Of a stretch of 64,000 nucleotides of DNA, positions 33,757-43,479 are shown piece after piece. The position numbers and the translations under genes are program-made. Position 1 is the first letter of the stretch. The number at the start of each line of letters is the position of its first letter. This stretch comes from Psychroflexus salarius (GTDB taxonomy: Bacteria > Bacteroidota > Bacteroidia > Flavobacteriales > Flavobacteriaceae): assembly GCF_900129035.1 (NCBI RefSeq), contig NZ_FQTW01000002.1:124001-188000 (forward strand). Reading direction: 5' to 3'. The notes under the pieces are model-generated. The model searched no databases and had not been told where the DNA came from. It was given only the letters and a program-made list of their open reading frames with translations.

Positions 33757-35796
33757 TTAATACTCCAACAACTCTTCTAGTTTAGCTTTTACTTTAGCGG
33801 TGCTAGGAATCATGGTTTCTTCTAAGGTAGAATTTAATGGAATAGCAGGCATGTTTTCAGAACCAATAGTCATCACAGGTGCATCGAGACTTGTAAAACA
33901 ATTTTCTTGAATTTTACCAGCCAAGGCTCTAGCAAAGGTATTATTTGAAGGTTCCTCGGTTACAACTAAACACTTCTTACACTTTTGAACCGATTTCATA
34001 ATGGTTTCTTCATCTAGTGGATGCAATGTCCTTAAGTCTACTACTTCAATTTGATCTTGAAGTCCTAATTCAGCTGACGCATTCATGGCCCAATGCACAC
34101 CCATTCCATAAGTAATTACACTAATCGTTTCTTTTTGGTCTTGCGCCCAAATTTCTTGTAATACATTGGCTTTACCAAAGGGTAAAACATAGTCTTTAGA
34201 GGGCTCAACACTGGTAGCGCCTTTTGTGCCTGGCACTTTACTCCAATACAAACCTTTATGTTCAAAAATCACCACTGGATTAGGATCATGATAAGCTGAT
34301 TTTAGTAAACCTTTTAAATCGGCACCGTTGCTTGGATAAGCAATTTTTAATCCGCGAATGTTGGTAACTACACTTTCCACCGAAGATGAGTGGTAAGGAC
34401 CGCCACTGCCATAAGCGCCAATTGGAACTCGTAAAATCATAGAAACCGGCCATTTTCCATTCGAGAGGTAACAACTGCGACTAACCTCTGTAAATAACTG
34501 GTTAAGCCCTGGCCAGATATAATCGGCAAATTGTACCTCAACAATTGGTTTTAAGCCAACAGCCGACATACCTACGGTAGATCCTACAATAAAGGCTTCT
34601 TGTATAGGCGTGTTAAATACCCGATGATCACCAAATTTCTGTGCTAAAGTAGCTGCTTCACGAAACACACCACCTAATCGACCACCAACATCTTGACCAT
34701 ACAACAAACATTCGGGATGCTCTTTCATTAATTCTTCAATAGCAAATAAAGCGCAATCGACCATCACGACTTTTTCAGTATTCTGTGGTGTACGAACGCC
34801 AGCTTCAGCTGTAACGGGTGTTTCTTCAAAATCGTGCGTAAACAAGTCATCTGGAGTTGGATCATCATCAGTTAAAGCTTGTTTGTAATGTGAGGCGACA
34901 AGTTGGGTAGCTTCAGTTTCGATCGCTTCAATTTCAGATTGAGTTAAGCCTTCTTCTAATAATAACTGCTTGAACTTTGGATAAGGATCGCGTAACTTAG
35001 ATACTTCTAAATCATCTCTGTAAAATTCCATTCTTACACCAGATGTATGGTGATTAAGCAATGGGCACTTGGCATGAACCAAAAAAGGACGTCGCTCCTC
35101 GCGAACAGTTTTTAATACCGCTTTAAATGTGGTGTAAGATTCTTTAAAATCAGTTCCGTCAATACTTACTGCTTCGAGGCCATTAAATCCTTTAGCATAT
35201 TCGAAGGCATTTTGGGCTCGTGTTTCATCGGCATTTGCCGAAATATCCCAGCCATTATCTTGAACCACATATATAATTGGCAATTGTTTTAAAGCTGCCA
35301 TTTGTAAAGCTTCGGCAATTTCACCTTCGGTTACCGAGGCGTCACCTAATGAGCAAACTACCACAGCATTATCTGTCTGTTGCTCCAGTTGTTCTTTATA
35401 CCAAAATCCCATAGCTGCGCCAGTTGCTGGAATAGCTTGCATACCGGTTGCTGAACTTTGATGCGGTATCTTGGTTTTATCTGAATCTCGTAAACTTGGG
35501 TGAGAATAATAGGTACGGCCACCAGAAAAAGGATCGTCTTTTTTAGCAAGTAGCTGCAACATAAGATCTTTGGGTTGCATACCAATAGCTAAAATCATGG
35601 CATCGTCGCGGTAATAAGGATAAGCAAAATCTTGTGGCTCAAGCTGCATTCCCACTGCAGTTTGAATCACCTCATGACCACGAGAAGTGGCATGGACATA
35701 TTTGGAAACAACCTTAAAATTTTCTTCGTATAATTCGGTCATAGCTTTTGCTGTAACCAAGTTTCTGAAGCCTTTTATATATATATCTTTATTCAT
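33757..35796 (-). CDS. 2-oxoacid dehydrogenase E1, fused alpha and beta subunits
   Basis: 679 residues. The N-terminal alpha half (about 1-320) binds thiamine diphosphate with GDASVTEGEIAEALQM and VVQDNGWDIS; the beta half (about 340-679) has LLYGQDVGGRLGGVFREA, FADYIWPGLNQLF and the EEPSNNTFA end. This fused form is common in Bacteroidota and most resembles branched-chain or related 2-oxoacid dehydrogenase E1; acetoin or pyruvate as the substrate cannot be excluded. The E2 gene is 51 bp upstream; no E3 gene is adjacent. Confidence 0.9.
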   Translation of the reverse strand: MNKDIYIKGFRNLVTAKAMTELYEENFKVVSKYVHATSRGHEVIQTAVGMQLEPQDFAYPYYRDDAMILAIGMQPKDLMLQLLAKKDDPFSGGRTYYSHPSLRDSDKTKIPHQSSATGMQAIPATGAAMGFWYKEQLEQQTDNAVVVCSLGDASVTEGEIAEALQMAALKQLPIIYVVQDNGWDISANADETRAQNAFEYAKGFNGLEAVSIDGTDFKESYTTFKAVLKTVREERRPFLVHAKCPLLNHHTSGVRMEFYRDDLEVSKLRDPYPKFKQLLLEEGLTQSEIEAIETEATQLVASHYKQALTDDDPTPDDLFTHDFEETPVTAEAGVRTPQNTEKVVMVDCALFAIEELMKEHPECLLYGQDVGGRLGGVFREAATLAQKFGDHRVFNTPIQEAFIVGSTVGMSAVGLKPIVEVQFADYIWPGLNQLFTEVSRSCYLSNGKWPVSMILRVPIGAYGSGGPYHSSSVESVVTNIRGLKIAYPSNGADLKGLLKSAYHDPNPVVIFEHKGLYWSKVPGTKGATSVEPSKDYVLPFGKANVLQEIWAQDQKETISVITYGMGVHWAMNASAELGLQDQIEVVDLRTLHPLDEETIMKSVQKCKKCLVVTEEPSNNTFARALAGKIQENCFTSLDAPVMTIGSENMPAIPLNSTLEETMIPSTAKVKAKLEELLEY

Positions 35797-35847
35797 TTTT
35801 GTAGTATTTATTGTAGATTTTCAATGACATGGAAACTCATGCTTCAA

Positions 35848-37158
35848 TTAATAAGTTATTGACGGTGTTTCCTCAAAATAATCAGCTATACGTCTTAAAA
35901 AGCTGCCTGCTAAAAAGCCATCAACAATACGGTGATCAAAAGATAATGATAAATACATCATAGGCCTAATTTCAATTGTATCGCCGTCTTCGTTTTCAAT
36001 CACTTCGGCCCGCTTTTTAATAATCCCGGTAGCAAGAATAGCTGCTTCGGGTTGATTAATAATTGGCGTTCCCATAAGACTTCCAAACGTTCCTACATTA
36101 GAAATCGTAAAGGTACTGCCTTTAGTCTCTTCGCTAGTTAATTGACCATCGCGTGCTTTGGTAGCCAAGGTGTTAACTTCAGCTGCAAGTGTTTCTAAGG
36201 ATTTGGTGCTGGCTGCTTTAATCACGGGTACAATTAAATTTCCGCTAGGTAAGGCTGTAGCCATGCCAATGTTAATATGGTCTTTTACAATAATTTCTTT
36301 CCCGTCTAAAGAAGAATTGATCATAGGGAAATCTTGGATTGCTCGGGTGACAGCCTGAATAAATAAAGGCGTAAAACTTAATTTCTGTCCTGTTTTAGAT
36401 TGAAATTTCGATTTATGGTCTTGACGCCACTTGACCATATTAGACATATCAGCTTCTACATAAGCTGTTACATGTGGAGAGGTGTGTTTAGAAAACACCA
36501 TGTGGTCGGCAATCATTTGTCGCATTCGATCCATTTCAACGCGTTCACCTTGACCTTTATCAAAACTCAAGTCAGGAACTTTAAAACCGCTTTGTTCAAG
36601 TACAGCTTGTGCAAACTGAAACGGACGACCATTTTCAATATAATTAAAAATATCTGATTTTTTTAAACGACCATTTTGTCCAGAAGCAGGAATACGAGCT
36701 AATTCTTCATAGCTTATGTGATAATCCTTTGCAATTTGTTCAACTAAAGGTGAATAAAATTGATTACCACGTGATGATGCTTTAAAAGTTTGAGAAACTT
36801 GTGGCTGTGTTTTTATTTGTTTTGATTGTTCAGGAGGACGAGAAGTCGGCTGAGGTGAAGCGTCATTTTGTGGTTTTGCATGAGACGTCTTCTCCTGTTT
36901 TGGTACATCAGCTTCAGCTATTTGCTCTACACTTGCAATTGTCTCTCCTACCTCAACCACACTATCTTTAACAGCATGTATTGCTACTAAACGCCCTGTA
37001 AATGGCGCTGGCACTTCATTATCTACCTTATCGGTACCAACTTCAACAATCACGTCTCCTTCTTGAAAGGTATCACCCTCGGCGACTAACCAATTTAAGA
37101 TGGTACCTTCAGTGATGCTTTCTCCCATTTTCGGGAGCTTAAATTCTTCTTGAGCCAT
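35848..37158 (-). CDS. 2-oxoacid dehydrogenase E2, dihydrolipoyl acyltransferase
   Basis: 436 residues from the chosen start: lipoyl domain (1-78) with lipoylated K44 in GTDKVDNEVPAP, a Pro/Gln-rich linker, a subunit-binding domain (about 125-165) and the catalytic domain with its SFDHRIVDGFLAGSFL active-site motif near the C-terminus. It partners the fused E1 next door. An upstream GTG at 37191 would add 11 residues, but it lies between the -7 box (37194-37201) and the expected transcription start, so the ATG at 37158 is used. Confidence 0.92.
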   Translation of the reverse strand: MAQEEFKLPKMGESITEGTILNWLVAEGDTFQEGDVIVEVGTDKVDNEVPAPFTGRLVAIHAVKDSVVEVGETIASVEQIAEADVPKQEKTSHAKPQNDASPQPTSRPPEQSKQIKTQPQVSQTFKASSRGNQFYSPLVEQIAKDYHISYEELARIPASGQNGRLKKSDIFNYIENGRPFQFAQAVLEQSGFKVPDLSFDKGQGERVEMDRMRQMIADHMVFSKHTSPHVTAYVEADMSNMVKWRQDHKSKFQSKTGQKLSFTPLFIQAVTRAIQDFPMINSSLDGKEIIVKDHINIGMATALPSGNLIVPVIKAASTKSLETLAAEVNTLATKARDGQLTSEETKGSTFTISNVGTFGSLMGTPIINQPEAAILATGIIKKRAEVIENEDGDTIEIRPMMYLSLSFDHRIVDGFLAGSFLRRIADYFEETPSITY

Positions 37159-37193
37159 ATGTCTATAGAATTCTCTGTAATTCGCTTTCACAA

Positions 37194-37201
37194 CAAAAAT
37201 A
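37194..37201 (-). promoter_or_regulatory. -7 box of the E2-E1 promoter
   Basis: TATTTTTG on the minus strand (37201-37194) fits TAnnTTTG and gives a leader of about 29 bases to the ATG at 37158. The GTG at 37191 is only 2 bp from the box and cannot be the start. Confidence 0.5.
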
Positions 37202-37385
37202 GCACATTAACCGCTAACATTAAGGGCTTTTTAATACAGATTTGACATTATAAACAAGCATAATTAGACAGCATTTAGTGTTATGATATCAAAACAGCTT
37301 AATTATTGCTAAACTTGCAATAAAAATAGCTTTTAACAAACCTTATGATGTTGTATTTTTAGCACTTAATTTAAATCAGATTAAA

Positions 37386-39530
37386 ATGAAATGTATTAAA
37401 CTATTTATCTTTCTATTAGCCTTCCCAATGTTTGCACAACAAGGTGGCATGTGGATTCCTTCTTTACTTGAGGGAATGAATGAAACTGAAATGCAAGCCT
37501 TGGGCATGAAAATGACTGCTGAAGATATTTACAGTGTGAATCAATCAAGCCTTAAAGATGCAATTGTCCACTTTAATGGTGGTTGTACAGCTGAAGTAAT
37601 TTCAAACCAAGGATTAATTTTAACAAATCACCATTGTGGTTATGGTCAAATTCAATCGCATTCAACCGTAGAGCATGATTATCTAACTGATGGTTTTTGG
37701 GCCACTTCTCAAAAGGAAGAATTGAAAAATCCTGGTCTTTCAGTCACGTTTATAAAAGAAATTACCGATGTGACTAGCAAAGTTTTAAACGGAATTGAAA
37801 CTGCTAAAACTGAAGTAGAACGGCAAAAAATCATTGAAAAAAACATCACTCAATTAGTAGAGAATTCACCTAAAAAATCTTGGCAAACTAACCGTATAAA
37901 AGCATTTTACAATGGCAATCAATACATGTTGTTTCGCGTTGAAACCTTTAAAGACGTTAGATTAGTAGGTGCACCGCCATCCAGTATTGGTAAATTTGGC
38001 TCTGATACTGATAACTGGATGTGGCCTAGACATACTGGTGACTTTTCACTTTTTAGAATTTACGCCGATAAAAACAATAGGCCTGCCGAATATGCCGAAA
38101 GCAATATTCCTTATCAACCTAAACATCATTTACCTATAAGCCTTGATGGCGTTGAACAAGATGATTTTACCTTGGTGTTTGGATTTCCAGGTCGAACAAG
38201 TGAATACCTACCATCAATTGCCGTAGAACAGTTAGTCAATGTTATAAACCCAGCTAGAATAAAACTTCGTGAAGCTGCCTTGAAAGAGCAAGATGTATTT
38301 ATGCGAAACAGTCAAGACATTAAAATAAAGTATGCCTCAAAATATGCTGGTATCGCTAATTATTATAAAAAATGGATTGGCGAAAACCAAGGCTTAAAGA
38401 AAAGTAAGGCTATAGCTATTAAAAAAGAACAAGAACAAGCATTTTTAAAACGTGTAAAAGCAGCAAACCTTGACGACACTTATGGACAACTGCTTAGTGA
38501 TTTTGATTCAGTCTACGAAGACTTTATAGATTACAACTTAGCTTATAATTATTTCTCTGAAACATTTTTAAGAAATGTAGAATTGTTAAGAACTGGATTT
38601 CAACTTTATCAGCTTGAACAAGTTCTAGATTCTAGAGGTGAACAAGCGTTCAAAGATCGAAAACAAAATTTACTCACCAACTTTGAATCTAGCTTTAAAA
38701 ACTATAGTGCTCAAGTGGACCAAAAGGTCTTTAAAAAAGTAATTAGTATTTACGCTGAAGGTACACCGCCACAATTTTTACCAGATAATTTCATTTCAGC
38801 TGATAAAACAGAGCTCACAACAAATCTATATAATAAATCAGCCTTGACCTCTTTTGAGAGTTTGAAACAACTTCTTATGCAATCAAATCCTCAAGAAGTG
38901 ATAAAAGCTCTTAATCAAGATGAAGCTTACCAACTAGTTAAAGAATTAGCACAAGCTTTTTATACAAGAGTTTTACCAGAATACCTATCAAAACAACGCG
39001 AAATTCAAGGATTACAAAAACAATACATGAAAGCACTTTTAGAGCTTTCCCCAAAAGAAGATCGACTATTTCCTGATGCGAACAGTACTCTACGAGTAAC
39101 GTACGGAAAAGTAAAGGGCTATAGTCCTAAAGATGCTATTTATTACGAACCTGTAAGTTATTTAGAAGGTGTTATCGAAAAATATGTTCCTGGTGATTAT
39201 GAGTTTGATGTACCTCAAAAGTTAATTGAATTATATCAAACTAAAGACTATGGTGACTATGGACAAAACGGAAAAATGCCTGTTAATTTTATAGGAACCA
39301 ATCATACGACAGGCGGAAATTCTGGAAGTCCTGTGATAGATGCTAAAGGTAATTTAATTGGACTTAATTTTGATCGGGTTTGGGAAGGAACAATGAGTGA
39401 TATCTATTATGATCCTAGTATCTCCAGAAATATTATGGTAGACGCACGCTACATTCTATTCATTATTGACAAGTATGCTGGCGCACAGCACTTGATAGAG
39501 GAAATGACTTTGGTTCATCCCAAAAAATAA
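37386..39530 (+). CDS. S46 family dipeptidyl peptidase, DPP11-like (Asp/Glu-specific)
   Basis: 714 residues with a signal peptide (1-17, ending MFAQ). The chymotrypsin-like triad is visible: H83 in LTNHHCGYGQ, D219 in HTGDFSLFR and S646 in TTGGNSGSP. Eighteen residues after the Ser lies an Arg (R664, in GLNFDRVWEG). In Porphyromonas gingivalis DPP11 the equivalent Arg selects acidic P1 residues, and Gly at this place marks DPP7, so DPP11 type is inferred. It acts on peptides in the periplasm. It has a single-gene layout and diverges from the E2-E1 unit. Confidence 0.93.
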   Translation: MKCIKLFIFLLAFPMFAQQGGMWIPSLLEGMNETEMQALGMKMTAEDIYSVNQSSLKDAIVHFNGGCTAEVISNQGLILTNHHCGYGQIQSHSTVEHDYLTDGFWATSQKEELKNPGLSVTFIKEITDVTSKVLNGIETAKTEVERQKIIEKNITQLVENSPKKSWQTNRIKAFYNGNQYMLFRVETFKDVRLVGAPPSSIGKFGSDTDNWMWPRHTGDFSLFRIYADKNNRPAEYAESNIPYQPKHHLPISLDGVEQDDFTLVFGFPGRTSEYLPSIAVEQLVNVINPARIKLREAALKEQDVFMRNSQDIKIKYASKYAGIANYYKKWIGENQGLKKSKAIAIKKEQEQAFLKRVKAANLDDTYGQLLSDFDSVYEDFIDYNLAYNYFSETFLRNVELLRTGFQLYQLEQVLDSRGEQAFKDRKQNLLTNFESSFKNYSAQVDQKVFKKVISIYAEGTPPQFLPDNFISADKTELTTNLYNKSALTSFESLKQLLMQSNPQEVIKALNQDEAYQLVKELAQAFYTRVLPEYLSKQREIQGLQKQYMKALLELSPKEDRLFPDANSTLRVTYGKVKGYSPKDAIYYEPVSYLEGVIEKYVPGDYEFDVPQKLIELYQTKDYGDYGQNGKMPVNFIGTNHTTGGNSGSPVIDAKGNLIGLNFDRVWEGTMSDIYYDPSISRNIMVDARYILFIIDKYAGAQHLIEEMTLVHPKK

Positions 39531-39552
39531 AAAACCCATTTTTATTCTTAAC

Positions 39553-39585
39553 AAGAAACCCGATGCCAATCAAATCGGGTTTCTT
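39553..39585. terminator. Bidirectional terminator between S46 peptidase and paaY
   Basis: AAGAAACCCGAT (39553-39564) pairs perfectly with ATCGGGTTTCTT (39574-39585) around a 9-base loop, with A/T runs on both sides. It lies between the converging peptidase and paa operons. Confidence 0.85.
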
Positions 39586-39587
39586 AT

Positions 39588-40187
39588 TTATTGCTTTTTC
39601 ATTTCTTGTAAAGTTTGATAAAAATCTTCCTGCTTTGGACGATTTTCAGGAATTTCTCTAAGCGGTTCAACTTCTTTTAGAGTTTTGTGACAGTCTGAGG
39701 GCAATTGTTGATACAGTTTGGTTCCAGCACTTTTCCAAGCAATCATCTCATCAGAAACCAGCTTTATAACTTTTGCAGGATTACCTACCACCAAACTTCG
39801 ATTTGGAATCACAGTTTCGGCTTTAACAAATGCCATAGCACCTACGATTGATTCCTCGCCAATTTCAGCATCATCCATAATTACCGAGTTCATACCGATC
39901 AAACAGTTCTCTCCAAGGTTAGCGCCATGAATTACAGCACCATGACCCACATGTGCACCTGTTTTAAGCCTAATACTTTTGCCAGGAAACATATGGATGG
40001 TGCAATTCTCTTGTACATTTACACCATCTTCAAGAATTATTTCGCCCCAATCACCACGAATAGCCGCACTCGGACCTATGTAGCAGTCTTTACCAATAAT
40101 AACATTACCGGTTACTGAGGCTTGAGGGTGAACAAAACTTGACGGGTGAATGACAGGCGTAAAACCCTTAAACTGATAAATAGCCAT
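39588..40187 (-). CDS. paaY: PaaY-type gamma-carbonic-anhydrase-fold thioesterase
   Basis: 199 residues of left-handed beta-helix hexapeptide repeats: VTGNVIIGKDCYIGPSAAIR, VQENCTIHMF, HVGHGAVIHG with the three-His metal site, VGNPAKVIK. The whole protein, including the C-terminal TLKEVEPLREIPENR tail, is very close to the E. coli PaaY arrangement. PaaY hydrolyses a stalled ring-CoA intermediate of phenylacetate catabolism, so its place at the end of this cluster fits. A general gamma carbonic anhydrase is the alternative. Confidence 0.88.
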   Translation of the reverse strand: MAIYQFKGFTPVIHPSSFVHPQASVTGNVIIGKDCYIGPSAAIRGDWGEIILEDGVNVQENCTIHMFPGKSIRLKTGAHVGHGAVIHGANLGENCLIGMNSVIMDDAEIGEESIVGAMAFVKAETVIPNRSLVVGNPAKVIKLVSDEMIAWKSAGTKLYQQLPSDCHKTLKEVEPLREIPENRPKQEDFYQTLQEMKKQ

Positions 40188-40194
40188 AAGTAGA

Positions 40195-40947
40195 TTACTT
40201 AAAACGTTTTAATTTCTCTTTAGTAAACTCACTCAAAACTAAACGACCACTAATTTTAGCACGCTCTTGTAAAAGTTCGTCCCAGTCTTCTGTCCCACGC
40301 CAAAACATTTGTTTCATCTCCTTTACTGCTTCAGGATTATAAGCACAAAGATTCTTAGCAAAATCTTGAACTGCTTCATCTAATGCTTCAGTTGAATCGA
40401 AAACTTGAGTAAACAAGCCTTTTTGGAGTGCCCAATCTGATGAGTAGAAAGTATTAGCATCTATGGCTATTTGTGACATTCCACTAACACCAAGTTTACG
40501 CTCTACGGCTGGTCCAACTACAAAAGGACCAATACCAAGATTGAGCTCGCTTAATTTAATTGAAGCATATTTTGTAGCCATACAATAGTCCATAGAGGAC
40601 GCTAATCCTACACCTCCGCCGACTGTTTTTCCTTGAACGCGCCCAATAATAAATTTTGGGCATTTGCGCATGGCGTTAATCACATTAGCAAAGCCACTAA
40701 AAAAAGCTTCGCCTTCTGTTTCGTTTTGAATAGATATAAGTTCTTTAAAGCTGGCACCAGCACAAAAGGTTCGCTGACCACCAGATTTTAGGACAATCAC
40801 TAAAACCTCATCATTTTGCCCAACTTCTGTAATGGTATTAGCCAGTTTTGCTAAAATATCACTTGGTAATGAATTGTGAGCTGGATGAAAAAATTCTATG
40901 GTAGCAATTTGCTCTTCTATTGTACTAGTTACATAGGCTTGAGTCAT
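40195..40947 (-). CDS. paaF: Enoyl-CoA hydratase family protein, PaaF-like
   Basis: 250 residues of the crotonase fold: the oxyanion-hole segments RTFCAGASFKEL and GRVQGKTVGGGVGLASSMDY, and GIGPFVVGPAVERKLG. In the cluster it is the best candidate for PaaF, the hydratase that adds water to 2,3-dehydroadipyl-CoA. It is more distant from the second crotonase in the cluster (paaG). Several crotonase activities would look like this, so the symbol depends on gene context. Confidence 0.75.
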   Translation of the reverse strand: MTQAYVTSTIEEQIATIEFFHPAHNSLPSDILAKLANTITEVGQNDEVLVIVLKSGGQRTFCAGASFKELISIQNETEGEAFFSGFANVINAMRKCPKFIIGRVQGKTVGGGVGLASSMDYCMATKYASIKLSELNLGIGPFVVGPAVERKLGVSGMSQIAIDANTFYSSDWALQKGLFTQVFDSTEALDEAVQDFAKNLCAYNPEAVKEMKQMFWRGTEDWDELLQERAKISGRLVLSEFTKEKLKRFK

Positions 40948-40957
40948 AATTTATATT

Positions 40958-43468
40958 TTAGATTAAGTTAAACTGTTCGAAGTGATGATTGAAATGTTTG
41001 CGATTTAAAAGTTTCCACTCAAAATAGGTAAGTTCACCAAATACAGCATTTTTAGTCGTTAATTTAGGTTGCGTCTTGAAAAACTGTTCAAAAGCCTCAT
41101 AAGCTTCAAAAAACGCTTGTTTAGCAGTGGCAAAACTTTCATGCTGAAGTGGCTCAAGTTGGTTTTCTTTCATGAGCGGCATTTTGTAATTTTTAGGCAT
41201 TTTTTTATACGTATACAAGCTTTCTTTTACACGTTCTAAATGTTCTTCTGGCGTGATCACTTCAAAATCTGAAATTTCTGTTGTGGCCATTCTTAAACCA
41301 GACTCTAAATGTTCTAACATATGCTGTGGTGTCATCATGCCCCAGTTCGGTGTTGTGTCTTCTTGAAGTTTTGCTAGGCTTGATTGCAGGAAGTCTTCAG
41401 TAATTTCTTTAAATACTGTTTGCTTTTTTTGAACCATCGTTAAAATCGTAGCAATGGCAACTAATCGATCTTCTTCTTCGGTGGCTTCGACATCAAATAC
41501 CTCCACATACCATTTAACAATACCACTTGGTAATTCTTCTCCTTTTTGGTCGCGGTCAACTTTTTCCTTACAGGTTAAGCGAACATTAATGGTATCATTG
41601 TGGTAAAGCGGTCTTAAAAACCTGATTTCTTCTAAACCATAATTAGCGGCTACAGGACCTTTATTCGGATAAACAAATAAGCCTGCTGCTGCTGAAATTA
41701 TAAAATAGCCATGGGCTGTGCGTTGTTCAAAAATGCTACCTTCCAAAGAAGTGATGTCGGTATGTGCATAAAAATGGTCCCAAGTTAAATTACCAAAATT
41801 TATAATATCGGTATCCGTCAAAGTTCGGTTGTGCGTTTTTAGCGACATGCCCGGCTGAATGTCTTCCCAGTGGTAAGCAAACGGATGCTTTTCAGCTGCT
41901 TTATACTTGGCTTTAGGTTGATAAATACCTGTAATTTCAGTTAAAGTTGTTGGACTTCCTTGAATCGCACAACGTTGCATATAATGCTTTATGCCGCGTT
42001 TACCACCCATTTCTTCGCCACCACCTGCACGACCTGGGCCACCATGAACGAGATTTGGTATAGGCGAACCATGTCCCGTACTTTGTTTAGCCGATTCACG
42101 ATTAATTGCTAAAATACGGCCGTGGTGTGACGCTGCTTTAATGGTATATTCACGAGCAATATCATCGTCATTTGTGAAGATTGAACTCACTAAAGATCCT
42201 TTTCCTTTTTTAGATAACTGAATCGCTTCATCTAATGACTTATAGGGCATTAATGTACTTACAGGCCCAAATGCTTCAGTGGTATGAGCGGCTTCATTAA
42301 TAAAAGGTTGATCTTCACGCATCAAAATTGGTTTGATAAAAGCTCCTGCATTGAAGTCGGCATTAATAGTTTCTGCTGGGTTGAAGTCTCCATAAACAAT
42401 TTCAGCAGTTTTAGAAATCGTTTCAACAGCCGATTTAACCGATTCTACTTGCTTCTTATCTATTAAGCAACCCATTTTTACTTCTTTTAAACGCGGGTCG
42501 CCCAAGGTAACTTTATCAAGCGCTTTGCCTAAAGCAATTTGAACATCTTCTATACGATTTTCGGGAACAATAATTCGTCTGATAGCTGTACACTTCTGCC
42601 CGCATTTCACCGTCATTTCATTGCGCACTTCACGAATAAACAAATCGAATTCTGGTGTACCAGGCACGGCATCTTCGCCTAAAATTGATGCATTTAAAGA
42701 ATCTGCTTCCATCGTAAAAGGAACAGATTCTTCAATTAATCGCGGGTGATTTTTCAATAGTCGACCTGTTGAAGCAGAACCAGTAAAAGTGACGATATCT
42801 TGAGATTCTACACTTTCTAAAATGCTTTTTTCTGTTCCTGAAATCAGTTGTAAAGCGCCTTCGGGCAAAATCCCTGAGGCGATGATTTCTTTCACCACGG
42901 CTTCGGTTAAATAGGCCGATTGTGGCGCAGGTAAAACGACAGCAGGAACGCCTGCCATCCAGTTGACGGCGCATTTTTCAAGCATTCCCCAAACTGGGAA
43001 GTTAAATGCATTGATATGTACCGCCACGCCTTCTTTTGGCACTAAAATATGATGCGCCATAAATCGACCGCCTCGAGATAAATCGATGGGGTCGCCTTCC
43101 ACATCAAAAGGTTGATTCGGGAATAATTTTCTTAAAGACGCATTAGCAAATAAATTACCAAAGCCACCATCGATATCAAACCAAGAGTCGAGCTTAGTTG
43201 CTCCCGTTCGGTAGCTTAATTCGTAAAATGCTTTTTTCTTTTTCTGAAGGTAAAAGGCTAAAGACTTCAACATATTGCCCCGCTCTTGGAAGGTCATTTT
43301 TCGCAAGATTTCGCCTTTTTCTCGACCATAGGCTAAGACTTCAGGAATGTTGAAACCATCCACATTAATAGATGTGAACTGTTCGCCGGTGATGGAATCA
43401 TAAATCGGTTGGCCTTCGCCTTTACCACTTGTCCATTGACCTTGTATATAACTTTGAGTAATTTTCAT
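40958..43468 (-). CDS. paaZ: PaaZ oxepin-CoA hydrolase / semialdehyde dehydrogenase with extra DinB-like domain
   Basis: 836 residues from the ATG at 43468 (a longer frame from 43531 overlaps paaJ and is rejected). The N-terminal aldehyde dehydrogenase (about 1-515) has the catalytic Cys in GQKCTAIRR (C293) and Glu in FTMEADS (E254), matching C295/E256 of E. coli PaaZ. A MaoC-type hydratase domain (about 530-680) has the LTWDHFYAHTD motif. PaaZ cleaves the oxepin ring and oxidises the aldehyde to 3-oxo-5,6-dehydrosuberyl-CoA. The usual length is 681; here about 155 further residues carry a DinB/DUF1569-like region with MTPQHMLEHLESG and RKHFNHHFEQF. Confidence 0.93.
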   Translation of the reverse strand: MKITQSYIQGQWTSGKGEGQPIYDSITGEQFTSINVDGFNIPEVLAYGREKGEILRKMTFQERGNMLKSLAFYLQKKKKAFYELSYRTGATKLDSWFDIDGGFGNLFANASLRKLFPNQPFDVEGDPIDLSRGGRFMAHHILVPKEGVAVHINAFNFPVWGMLEKCAVNWMAGVPAVVLPAPQSAYLTEAVVKEIIASGILPEGALQLISGTEKSILESVESQDIVTFTGSASTGRLLKNHPRLIEESVPFTMEADSLNASILGEDAVPGTPEFDLFIREVRNEMTVKCGQKCTAIRRIIVPENRIEDVQIALGKALDKVTLGDPRLKEVKMGCLIDKKQVESVKSAVETISKTAEIVYGDFNPAETINADFNAGAFIKPILMREDQPFINEAAHTTEAFGPVSTLMPYKSLDEAIQLSKKGKGSLVSSIFTNDDDIAREYTIKAASHHGRILAINRESAKQSTGHGSPIPNLVHGGPGRAGGGEEMGGKRGIKHYMQRCAIQGSPTTLTEITGIYQPKAKYKAAEKHPFAYHWEDIQPGMSLKTHNRTLTDTDIINFGNLTWDHFYAHTDITSLEGSIFEQRTAHGYFIISAAAGLFVYPNKGPVAANYGLEEIRFLRPLYHNDTINVRLTCKEKVDRDQKGEELPSGIVKWYVEVFDVEATEEEDRLVAIATILTMVQKKQTVFKEITEDFLQSSLAKLQEDTTPNWGMMTPQHMLEHLESGLRMATTEISDFEVITPEEHLERVKESLYTYKKMPKNYKMPLMKENQLEPLQHESFATAKQAFFEAYEAFEQFFKTQPKLTTKNAVFGELTYFEWKLLNRKHFNHHFEQFNLI

Positions 43469-43479
43469 GAGTTTTGTTT

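Noticed and set aside
33757-35796. Frame fusion artefact joining separate E1 alpha and beta genes
   Set aside because: The linker is continuous without frame change, and fused E1 genes are normal in Bacteroidota.
35797-35847. Possible promoter between E2 and E1 genes
   Set aside because: No TAnnTTTG with a proper -33 partner is seen in the 51-bp gap; cotranscription is simpler.
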